From contig CAYWTM010000046.1 in the NCBI GenBank assembly GCA_964460185.1, positions 1 to 22,549 on the forward strand: a stretch of 22,549 nt of DNA. Reading direction: 5' to 3'. This document shows, one piece after another, positions 15,804 through 21,887 of this stretch; the stretch's first letter is position 1; each line of letters starts with the position of its first letter. The notes beneath the pieces are model-generated. The model made no database searches, had not been told where the DNA came from, and worked only from the letters and a program-made list of their open reading frames with translations. This DNA is from JAVJPJ01 sp040217295. GTDB lineage: Bacteria; Pseudomonadota; Alphaproteobacteria; Rhodobacterales; Rhodobacteraceae. The position numbers and the translations under genes were made by a program.

Positions 15804-16748
15804 TTATGCCGGGTCTGGGTGCGCGACCGCGGCGGGCATGTCGGGACCGAACTCGGGGGGCTGGCCGCAAACCTCCAAGAGCCAGTCGATCATGGCGCGC
15901 GTATTGGGCGCGACCGAGCGGGTGGCGGGCCAGACGACGTAAAAGCGCGCGCCGGTGGCGACGGGACGCGCAAAGGGGCGCACGAAACGACCAGCCGCGA
16001 TGTCGTCTTGCAGCAGGTCGATCTGCCCTACCGCCAGACCCAGCCCGCGCAGCGCCGCGGCATAGACCAAAAGCGAGGTGTCGAAAGCGGTGCCGTCGTG
16101 GGCGCTGATGTCGACCCCGGCGGCAGCGGACCAATGCTCCCAGCCGCGGCGGCGGTAGCGGGCGTGGATCAACTCGGCCCCAGCGAGATCGTCGGGGGTG
16201 GCGAAGTGGTTGTGGCGCGCGGCATAGTCGGGGCTGCAGACCACATCCACCACCTCGTCAAACAGGACGCGGCTTCGGGCTTCGCGCCAGGTGCCGTGGC
16301 CCAACTGGATCGCAAGATCAAGCCGGGTGCTGCGGAAATCCAGGGGCTCGATACGGCTGTCGAGGTGGACGTGATAGTCGGGATGGCGCCGGTTGAAAGC
16401 GCCCAGATGAGGCAACAGCCAGTAGTGCGCGATTGTGGGATAGAGGCGCAGGCGAATCGTGGCTTCGTCCTCGGCGGTCTCCAGCTTGCGCACGGCGCGT
16501 TCCATGCGCTCGAAGATCTCGCCGACCTCATGGCCGAAACCGCGGCCCACGTCGCTGAGCTTGGCGGAGTGGCTGCCGCGATCAAAGAGCTTGACGCCGA
16601 GATAGTTCTCCAGGGTCGAGATCTGGCGGCTGACGGCAACCTGGCTGACGCCGAGCTCATCGGCGGCGGCGGTGAAGGTGCGATGCCGCGCCGCCACGCC
16701 GAATGCGCGCAGTGGGTTTAGCGGCAGATTGCGATAAGGTCGGCTCAT
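15804..16748 (-). CDS. LysR-family transcriptional regulator (GcvA-like group), paralogue of the first
   Basis: A 314-residue LysR regulator with the DNA-binding helix FTAAADELGVSQVAVSRQIS near residues 25-44 and an effector domain containing YPTIAHYWLLPHLGAF and LDLAIQLGHGTW. It shares long runs with the regulator at 1062-1991 (LPLN-LRAF, LDFR-T-LDLA, LGHG-W--ARSR-LFD, YVVWP near the end), so the two arose by duplication. I chose the ATG at 16748 because it gives MSRPYRNLPLNPLRAF, matching the paralogue, and has GGGAGGGGG upstream; the longer frame opens with TTG. It diverges from tctB and lies just upstream of the SDR operon, so it may control both uptake and the minus catabolic operon. Two dyads in the divergent gap are candidate sites. 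Confidence 0.93.
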   Translation of the reverse strand: MSRPYRNLPLNPLRAFGVAARHRTFTAAADELGVSQVAVSRQISTLENYLGVKLFDRGSHSAKLSDVGRGFGHEVGEIFERMERAVRKLETAEDEATIRLRLYPTIAHYWLLPHLGAFNRRHPDYHVHLDSRIEPLDFRSTRLDLAIQLGHGTWREARSRVLFDEVVDVVCSPDYAARHNHFATPDDLAGAELIHARYRRRGWEHWSAAAGVDISAHDGTAFDTSLLVYAAALRGLGLAVGQIDLLQDDIAAGRFVRPFARPVATGARFYVVWPATRSVAPNTRAMIDWLLEVCGQPPEFGPDMPAAVAHPDPA

Positions 16749-16827
16749 GCCCGCTTGCCCCCTCCCCAAAGGCCCGCGCGTAATCCCGCGTCTCGATTAC
16801 TGTGCCACGCAAAGCCTTCTCGTTCCA

Positions 16828-16846
16828 GCATGACGGGAGATCATGC
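16828..16846. promoter_or_regulatory. LysR-type box between lysR and tctB
   Basis: GCATGA-CGGGAGA-TCATGC is a perfect 6-bp inverted repeat with a 7-base spacer. It contains T-N11-A, the classic LysR half-site geometry, and lies midway in the 217-base gap between the divergent lysR (start 16748) and tctB (start 16966). Position and symmetry make it the best operator candidate in this region; binding is inferred. Confidence 0.5.
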
Positions 16847-16867
16847 GGGCCTGCCTTATGCCCGGTT

Positions 16868-16881
16868 GCCTTTTGCAAGGC
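16868..16881. promoter_or_regulatory. Second inverted repeat in the lysR-tctB gap
   Basis: GCCTT-TTGC-AAGGC is a 5-bp inverted repeat 22 bases beyond the LysR-type box toward tctB. It could be a second regulator site or overlap the tctB promoter. It contains the TTGCAA core that recurs in other gaps of the window. Confidence 0.3.
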
Positions 16882-16965
16882 GCGGGCGTTTGCTGACTGC
16901 GGTGCCGGCGCCTTCTGGTGCGGGGCCACGCCTTGGGGAGGGCGACATGACGGAAGGCGGGACCA

Positions 16966-17415
16966 ATGCGCGCCCATGATTACAAGGACATTCTGGGCGG
17001 TTTGCTGCTGATCGTGGTGGGCCTGTTCTTTGGGCTTCAGGCGCTGTGGAATTACGATCTGGGCACGATGCGGCGGATGGGGCCGGGGATGTTTCCCGCC
17101 ATGGTCGGCGGGCTTTTGGTGGGGTTTGGCGTGATCCTACTGATCTCGGGGTGGTTCAGGCGCGGGGAGTGGCCAGTGTGGCGCATCTGGTCGCCCCTGT
17201 TCGTGCTGTCGGGCGTTGCGACATTCGCAGTGCTGATCGGCCCCTTCGGCCTTATCCCGGCGGTGGTGGGCGTGGTTGCCGTTTCGTCACTGGCGGAATT
17301 GCGGGTGAGGCCGGTGCCGCTGGCGATCCTGGCGGGGATGCTGAGCGTGCTGGCATGGGTGGTGTTTCGTCTGGGCCTGGGCCTGGCGATGCCGCCTTTC
17401 GCCTGGCCCTTCTGA
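16966..17415 (+). CDS. tctB: TctB, small membrane subunit of tripartite tricarboxylate transporter
   Basis: A 149-residue inner-membrane protein with four predicted transmembrane helices (about residues 9-28, 46-64, 78-97 and 119-140). DYKDILGGLLLIVVGLFF and MGPGMFPAMVGGLLVGFG are typical of TctB openings. Length fits the family. GGAAGGCGGG precedes the ATG. It is followed after 15 bases by tctA; together they form the membrane part of a secondary, ion-driven carboxylate importer that works with a TctC receptor. The only TctC in the window is at 9497-10453. Divergent from the lysR at 15804-16748, which may regulate it. Confidence 0.93.
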   Translation: MRAHDYKDILGGLLLIVVGLFFGLQALWNYDLGTMRRMGPGMFPAMVGGLLVGFGVILLISGWFRRGEWPVWRIWSPLFVLSGVATFAVLIGPFGLIPAVVGVVAVSSLAELRVRPVPLAILAGMLSVLAWVVFRLGLGLAMPPFAWPF

Positions 17416-17430
17416 GGGAGGGCGCGGGGG

Positions 17431-18939
17431 ATGGAGTTTTTCGGCAACCTGCAACTGGGCTTCGGCGTGGCGCTGGCCTGGGACAACCTGTTCTACTGCT
17501 TCGTGGGCGTGTTTCTGGGCACCCTGATCGGCGTGATCCCCGGGGTCGGGGTTCTGGCAGCGATCTCGATGCTGTTTCCGTTGACCTATTACCTGGAGCC
17601 CACCGCCGCGCTGATCATGCTGGCGGGGATCTGGTACGGCACCACCTATGGCGGCAGCACGGCGTCGATCTTGCTCAATATTCCCGGCACCCCCGCCAAT
17701 GCGGTGACCTGCCTCGACGGCTACCCGATGGCGCGGCAGGGGCGTGGCGGCGTCGCGCTGTTCCTGACCACGATCGCGTCGTTTTTCGGCGGCACCTTCG
17801 GCATCCTGATGGTGATGCTGTTTTCGCCGGTGATCGCTGGCTACGCGCTGAGTTTCGGGGCGGCGGAGTATTTCGCGCTGATGCTGCTCGGCTTGGTGGC
17901 GGCCTCGACGATCTCGGCGGGATCACCCATCAAGGGGCTCGCGATGGTGTTTCTGGGCGTGGGCCTGGGACTGGTGGGGATGGACAGCCAGACAGCCGTG
18001 GCGCGCTACACCTTCGGGCAGATCGAGTTGCTGGACGGGTTGAGCCTGATCGCGCTGGCGATGGGGCTTTTCGGGGTGTCGGAGGTGATCACCTCGGTGC
18101 GGCGTGTGCGGGCCTCGGATATCGACCCCGAAAGCCTGCGCTTTCGCGCCATGCTGCCCACGCGCGAAGATGCCTCGCGGTCCTGGCTGCCGCTGTTTCG
18201 CGGCGCCTCGGTGGGGTCGTTTTTCGGCACTCTGCCGGGCACGGGGCCGGCCATCGCGGCCTTCATGGCCTATGCCCTGGAAAAGCGGGCCTCGGCCACG
18301 CCCGAACGCTTCGGCACCGGGGCGGTCGAAGGCATCATGGCGCCCGAGGCCTCAAACAATGCCTCCGACCAGACGGCGTTCATCCCCACCTTGTCGCTGG
18401 GTGTGCCCGGTTCGGCCACCATGGCGCTTCTCTTGGGGGCGATGATGATCCACGGCATTTCGCCGGGGCCGAACCTGATCACCAATGAACCCGAACTGTT
18501 CTGGGGCCTGATCATGAGCTTCTGGATCGGCAACGTGATGTTGCTGATCCTGAACATCCCGATGATCGGGCTTTGGGTGCGGCTTTTGACGATCCCCTAT
18601 CATATCCTCTATCCGTCGGTGCTGATGTTCATCTGCATCGGCGCCTATTCGGTATCGCTGAGTGGGGTGGATGTATGGTTCGTGCTGTTTTTCGGGGCGC
18701 TCGGCTACGTGCTGCGGGTCCTGGATTTTCCCGCCGCACCCCTTTTGTTGGGTTTCGTTCTGGGGCCGATGATGGAGGAGCATTTCCGCCGCGCCATGTT
18801 GCTGGCGCGGGGCGACGTGTTCGCGATGCTGAGCCGGCCGATCACCATGACGATCTGCGCCGTGATCGTGGCGGTGCTCGCCTGGAGCGCCTGGTCAAGC
18901 TGGAAGCGCAGCCGCGCGGCGGCGCGCGCGCAAGTCTGA
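17431..18939 (+). CDS. tctA: TctA, large membrane subunit of tripartite tricarboxylate transporter
   Basis: A 502-residue polytopic inner-membrane protein with about ten to twelve transmembrane segments. It shows both halves of the TctA inverted-repeat signature: GTLIGVIPGVGVLAAISM (about residues 30-47) with GTTYGGSTASILLNIPGTPA, then GTLPGTGPAIAAFMAYALEK (about residues 265-284) with NNASDQTAFIPTLSLGVPGS. HGISPGPNLITNEPELFWG is also characteristic. This subunit moves the carboxylate across the inner membrane. GAGGGAGG lies upstream of the ATG. The C-terminus ends in a basic tail (SWKRSRAAARAQV). The convergent thiolase-like gene ends only 32 bases away, and I see no clear terminator in that gap, so some read-through between the two is possible. 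Confidence 0.95.
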   Translation: MEFFGNLQLGFGVALAWDNLFYCFVGVFLGTLIGVIPGVGVLAAISMLFPLTYYLEPTAALIMLAGIWYGTTYGGSTASILLNIPGTPANAVTCLDGYPMARQGRGGVALFLTTIASFFGGTFGILMVMLFSPVIAGYALSFGAAEYFALMLLGLVAASTISAGSPIKGLAMVFLGVGLGLVGMDSQTAVARYTFGQIELLDGLSLIALAMGLFGVSEVITSVRRVRASDIDPESLRFRAMLPTREDASRSWLPLFRGASVGSFFGTLPGTGPAIAAFMAYALEKRASATPERFGTGAVEGIMAPEASNNASDQTAFIPTLSLGVPGSATMALLLGAMMIHGISPGPNLITNEPELFWGLIMSFWIGNVMLLILNIPMIGLWVRLLTIPYHILYPSVLMFICIGAYSVSLSGVDVWFVLFFGALGYVLRVLDFPAAPLLLGFVLGPMMEEHFRRAMLLARGDVFAMLSRPITMTICAVIVAVLAWSAWSSWKRSRAAARAQV

Positions 18940-18971
18940 AGGCCGCACCGGCGCGGGTAAGAGGCGCGGGG

Positions 18972-20129
18972 TCAAAGGGTCGCGTCGGTGCCGAGGATCA
19001 CGGTGCTCTGTGCCGATAGAACGCCGCCATTGCCATGCACCAGCGCCGTCTCGGCCCCCGCGACCTGGCGCGCACCGCAGGTGCCGCGCAACTGCCGCAC
19101 CGCTTCGATCAGCAGCAGCAGGCCATACATCCCCGGATGGCAATAGGACAGCCCGCCGCCGTTGGTGTTGACCGCCAGCCGGCCGCCGGGCGCGATATGG
19201 CCCCCCTCGACAAATGCGCCGCCTTCACCCTTGGGGCAAAAGCCAAGGTCCTCGAGAAAGAGGATCGTGTTGATCGTGAAGGCGTCATAAAGCGCCAGAA
19301 CATCCATTCGGGCGGCGTCGAGCCCGGCCATGGCGTAGGCAGCTGCGCCCGAGCGGATCGCACCGGTGCGGGTCAGGTCGGGCATGCCGGAGATGCTGGC
19401 ATGGCTGACGGATTGGCCGTAGCCCAGCACCGCGACGGGCGGGTGTCGGAGGCTGCGCGCGACATCGGGGGCGGCCAGGATCACCGCGCCGCCGCCATCG
19501 GTCACAAGGCAACAATCGCGCACGGTCAGCGGGTCGCTTACAGGGCGGGCGGTCAGGACATCGTCGATGGTCAGCGGCGTCTTTTCCCAGGCCATGGGGT
19601 TCATCAGCGCCCATTGCCGCGCCGCCACCGCGACCTCGGCCATCTGCCGCCGCGTGGTGCCGAATTCGTGCATGTGCCGCGCCGCGGCCATGGCGTAGGC
19701 GGAGGCGGGCAGAAAGGGTTTGAAGGGGCTCTCGTAGGGGTTGAACTCCCGCGCGGAGGCGGTCTTGCGGCCGATGGTGCGCTGGGTACTGCCATAGGCG
19801 ATGACGGCCACGCGGCAAAGCCCGGCGTCGATGGCGGCCATGGCGTGGGCGACGTGCATCTCGAAGGAAGCGCCACCCGCGAAGGTGCTGTCGGAATAGG
19901 CGGGGTCGATGCCGAGGTATTCGGCCAGATGCAAGGCCGACATGCGCGATTGCGAAGCGGCGCAGAACAGCGCGTCGACCTGCCCCAGCGACAGCCCCGC
20001 GTCGTCGAGCGCGCGTTGGACGCCTTGGGCCATCAGGTCGAAGATGCTCATGCCCTCGGCCACGGCGCCCAGGTCGGACTCCGCCACGCCGACGATGGCT
20101 GCGGCACCGCGTTTGAGGCCCGCGCTCAT
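18972..20129 (-). CDS. Thiolase-fold protein lacking thiolase cysteines (SCP2/Ltp2-like)
   Basis: A 385-residue thiolase-superfamily protein of the lipid-transfer/SCP2-thiolase type. The fold is clear from FCAASQSRMSALHLAEYLGI, DSTFAGGASFEMHVAHAMAA, LYDAFTINTILFLEDLGF and NTNGGGLSYCHPGMYG. The nucleophilic Cys expected in the Asn-x-x-Cys-Ala-Ser segment is Gly (FAGGAS), and the C-terminal Cys is also missing (VHGNGGVLSAQST). The His of the HPG motif is retained. Classical Claisen thiolysis is therefore unlikely. Ltp2-like relatives cleave tertiary beta-hydroxyacyl-CoAs by retro-aldol chemistry and need a DUF35 partner, which is encoded immediately upstream and overlaps this start by ATGA. I chose the ATG at 20129 for that overlap; the frame extending to 20246 is low-complexity read-in. 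Fold is firm; reaction is inferred. Confidence 0.9.
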   Translation of the reverse strand: MSAGLKRGAAAIVGVAESDLGAVAEGMSIFDLMAQGVQRALDDAGLSLGQVDALFCAASQSRMSALHLAEYLGIDPAYSDSTFAGGASFEMHVAHAMAAIDAGLCRVAVIAYGSTQRTIGRKTASAREFNPYESPFKPFLPASAYAMAAARHMHEFGTTRRQMAEVAVAARQWALMNPMAWEKTPLTIDDVLTARPVSDPLTVRDCCLVTDGGGAVILAAPDVARSLRHPPVAVLGYGQSVSHASISGMPDLTRTGAIRSGAAAYAMAGLDAARMDVLALYDAFTINTILFLEDLGFCPKGEGGAFVEGGHIAPGGRLAVNTNGGGLSYCHPGMYGLLLLIEAVRQLRGTCGARQVAGAETALVHGNGGVLSAQSTVILGTDATL

Positions 20130-20509
20130 GCGCCCGACTCCAGGGGGCGGAAGACCGGGCGGGGGTCGTCGCCATCGACCTCCTCCACCTCGACGCGGAC
20201 CCGCTGGCCGATGCGGACCTCCCCCGGCGGCAGGCCGAGCACGCAACTCATCAGCCGGAACCCTTCGTCCATGTCGATCAGCGCGACATTATAGGGCGCG
20301 CCGTGGCGGGGATGGACAGTGGTGGTGCTGTAGACGGTGCCCAGGCCCGCGCTGTCGCGCCATTCCAGGGGGCCTCCGTGACCCGGCGCGATCACGCGGG
20401 GAAAGAACACGGCGCGGCCCTCGCGGGGGTCGTATTGATAGGCAAGCCGCCCGGCTCTGAGACGGGCGACAAAGGCCGCCAAGGGCGAGGTCTGCAGTGG
20501 GATGGTCAT
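20126..20509 (-). CDS. DUF35/OB-fold protein with degenerate zinc ribbon
   Basis: A 127-residue DUF35-family acyl-CoA-binding OB-fold protein, the usual small partner of SCP2/Ltp-type thiolases. RLAYQYDPREGRAVFFPRVI and LEWRDSAGLGTVYSTTTVH are the family's ribbon and first OB strand, and MDEGFRLMSCVLGL and VRIGQRVRVEVEEV follow. In most homologues the ribbon holds two Cys pairs binding zinc; here those positions are D, E, A and H/G, and the only Cys is in the OB domain. The ATG at 20509 has AGGAG at good spacing; the longer frame from 20731 runs through the promoter region and is rejected. It is coupled to the next gene by ATGA. A role as chaperone or acyl-binding subunit of that enzyme is inferred. 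Confidence 0.88.
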   Translation of the reverse strand: MTIPLQTSPLAAFVARLRAGRLAYQYDPREGRAVFFPRVIAPGHGGPLEWRDSAGLGTVYSTTTVHPRHGAPYNVALIDMDEGFRLMSCVLGLPPGEVRIGQRVRVEVEEVDGDDPRPVFRPLESGA

Positions 20510-20762
20510 GGCGGGCTCCTGTTCGGGGCAGCGGTTCGCCGACAAGTGTTTCGCAGCACCGCCGGCGCCGCAACTATGCACTACGAAGGCCGCAGTGATC
20601 TTTGGTAAGCCAAGGCGCGGGAGCTGGTCGTCAGTTTCCTCATGGTCGTCACGAACCTGGGTGCGGATATTGGAAGCAGTCCATGCCATGGCTATCCATG
20701 CGTGGTATCCATGCAAGACCATCATGGGCACGCTATTGATGGAAAGCCATCAAGAGGAAGAC
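20510..20762. promoter_or_regulatory. Gap upstream of DUF35 gene with direct repeats
   Basis: It should hold the promoter of the DUF35-thiolase pair. It contains two sets of short direct repeats: TGGTCGTCA at 20625-20633 and 20643-20651 (18-base period), and TATCCATGC at 20693-20701 and 20706-20714 with a third CCATGC at 20681-20686 (13- to 15-base period). Either could be an operator. No gene is supported here. Confidence 0.35.
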
Positions 20763-20998
20763 GTGAACCGAGGGCGGATTCGACCGGCGCGCGCATTGCC
20801 CGGGTGGTCCCAGACCGAGTTGGCCGAGGCCGCGGGCGTGTCCATGCCGGTGATCCAACGCACCTATCGCGCGAGCAATGTGCGCGCCAGCAAAGCTGCC
20901 GTGTCGGCCTTGTGCGGGCTCTCGAAACGGCGGGCGGGCAATTCATTGCGGAGAACGGTGGCGGGCCCGGGGGTGAGGCTTTCAAGAGTACGGAATGA
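20763..20998 (+). pseudogene. Frameshifted XRE-family HTH regulator remnant
   Basis: The family is a small phage- or plasmid-type XRE repressor of about 75-80 residues. From the GTG at 20763 (AAGAGGAAGAC upstream) the first frame gives RPARALPGWSQTELAEAAGVS and MPVIQR, a good Cro/C1 helix-turn-helix. The expected continuation then appears one frame over as RALETAGGQFIAENGGGPGG, ending at the stop 20996-20998, so a frameshift lies between about 20860 and 20915. A second shift in the G-rich GGGCCCGGGGG (about 20962-20975) seems to return to the first frame, where GPGVRLSR is the normal family ending. The first frame stays open to 21098, so a garbled 111-residue product could be made, but the gene looks dead. 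Unlikely to act on the neighbouring operon. Confidence 0.7.
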
Positions 20999-21246
20999 TT
21001 GGCCAAGGATACCCAAGTTCATGACAAGCGGTGGGACATGCACACCGAGCGACAGATTTCGGCATCAACAGGCGGTGAGGCGGCGGTCACATTGTTGAAC
21101 AGTGGCTCGAGGCTGACCCTTCTCTCCCAGACCGCATCCGTGTCAGAAGCGGGTATCGGAATACCCATTCCTTCGTCGCGCCTCGGGACCTTCCTCGGGA
21201 CACCGATTTGGCCATTCATGTATCGGGGCGCCGCGCTTGAATGGTT
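20999..21246. other. Unassigned sequence between gene remnants
   Basis: Nothing recognisable. Overlapping frames on both strands (plus 20999-21379, minus 21019-21219) have no family resemblance, and the plus frame lies opposite a recognisable gene fragment. The composition is less GC-biased than the catabolic genes. Probably decayed remains of the flanking pseudogenes. Confidence 0.4.
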
Positions 21247-21579
21247 TCACGATATTGATCGTGCGGATGAGACGCCTAGCGGCACCCGCAGACCGGCAGA
21301 GAGGGGCCGAGTTTTGCTGATTATGCCGGTCGCAGCAAGGCGGATCCGGTCCATCACTTTGTTGTGGAGGTCGCGCTGAGCGGGGCGGCGCTGTATAGTG
21401 TCGCGCTCGCTTTTCAACTCATACCCTTCTATCTGGCCGGTGATCACCGCGATGTCGATGCGCGTTGCCCCGTTCAGGATGCCGAGTTCATGCAACATCA
21501 GCGTGCCGGGATCCCCCGAGTGCGCGATCTCCAGCCGCCGCCAAACGCACTGCCTTACGTCCCGATCGCGAATTCTCAC
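21247..21579 (-). pseudogene. Truncated sce7726-family protein gene
   Basis: The family is of unknown function, with a PD-(D/E)XK nuclease-like core, often on mobile islands. From a GTG at 21579 the product begins MRIRDRDVRQCVWRRLE, then GDPGTLMLHELGILNGATRI, then DIAVITGQIEGYELKSERDT, which carries the Asp and Glu-x-Lys of the core, and QRRPAQRDLHNKVMDRI. Homology stops at about residue 80, where relatives continue with a conserved strand and another 100 or more residues. Here RLAATGIISKTRPL and a short foreign tail lead to a stop at residue 111, and I do not recognise the missing part further downstream. Full-length relatives are, from memory, near 200 residues. The start has no good Shine-Dalgarno. 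I call it a truncated, probably inactive gene, but a short expressed product cannot be excluded. Confidence 0.6.
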
Positions 21580-21584
21580 CCCTC

Positions 21585-21622
21585 AACCATGGCGGACAGC
21601 GTGTGGACAGCGGTCCATGGTT
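21585..21622. repeat. Inverted repeat enclosing an 11-bp-period direct repeat
   Basis: AACCATGG (21585-21592) and CCATGGTT (21615-21622) form a perfect 8-bp inverted repeat. Inside it GGACAGCG occurs twice (21594-21601 and 21605-21612), exactly one helical turn apart. It lies immediately upstream of the sce7726-type start, so it could be that gene's operator. Confidence 0.5.
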
Positions 21623-21633
21623 CGCAAGCGATT

Positions 21634-21647
21634 ATCGCTATAACGAT
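21634..21647. promoter_or_regulatory. AT-rich near-palindrome, possible promoter/operator
   Basis: ATCGCTA-TAACGAT is a 14-base dyad with one mismatch, in the most AT-rich part of the region. On the minus strand it overlaps GATAAT, a fair -10 hexamer about 55 bases upstream of the sce7726-type start. No matching -35 was found. Tentative. Confidence 0.25.
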
Positions 21648-21659
21648 TTTAATGGTCGC

Positions 21660-21887
21660 ACCCCGTTTGTCGACGTTTGCTTCAGTTCCAGCCATCTCTG
21701 CCGCCCAGCCCACCAGCGCCCCCTGCCGCCTTCAGTTAATAAGCGCCGCCCGATCGGCCAGCCACTCCTGCTCACCTGAGGCCTCCGTAACCACTACCGG
21801 CGCAGCACAGGTTGGCGTGAGCGCATCACTGAGCGGCGGGACCTGCCGCGTGAACAGCGATGGCGCTGGTACGATATCAATTTCGCA
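21660..21887 (-). pseudogene. Phage lysis (Rz1/spanin-like) gene relic with internal stop
   Basis: In the minus frame, VPPLSDALTPTCAAP is followed by GEQEWLADRAALIN, a stop (21732-21734), and then RRQGALVGWAAEMAG in the same frame. Proline-rich LPPLP-LT--C-AP followed by a DRAAL-xC-xRH-ALVxW stretch is a pattern I associate with small outer-spanin-like lysis proteins of siphophages. The stop falls where relatives commonly have a Cys, so a single TGC-to-TGA change would explain it. No start codon or signal peptide precedes the homologous part, because it begins right at the stop of the HTH gene (21888), so the 5' end is also lost. Recognition is from pattern memory, hence modest confidence. 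Confidence 0.4.

Noticed and set aside
17046..18488. 480-codon plus frame overlapping tctB and tctA
   Set aside because: Out-of-frame shadow; the tctB and tctA frames carry signature motifs and membrane helices.
19035..20294. 419-codon plus frame opposite the thiolase-fold gene
   Set aside because: Antisense shadow rich in Gly, His and Arg.
20510..20731. N-terminal extension of the DUF35 frame
   Set aside because: Would add 74 residues with no homology across a probable promoter; the ATG at 20509 has a good Shine-Dalgarno.
20999..21379. 126-codon plus frame after the XRE remnant
   Set aside because: Opens with TTG, has no family resemblance and overlaps the recognisable sce7726-type fragment on the other strand.
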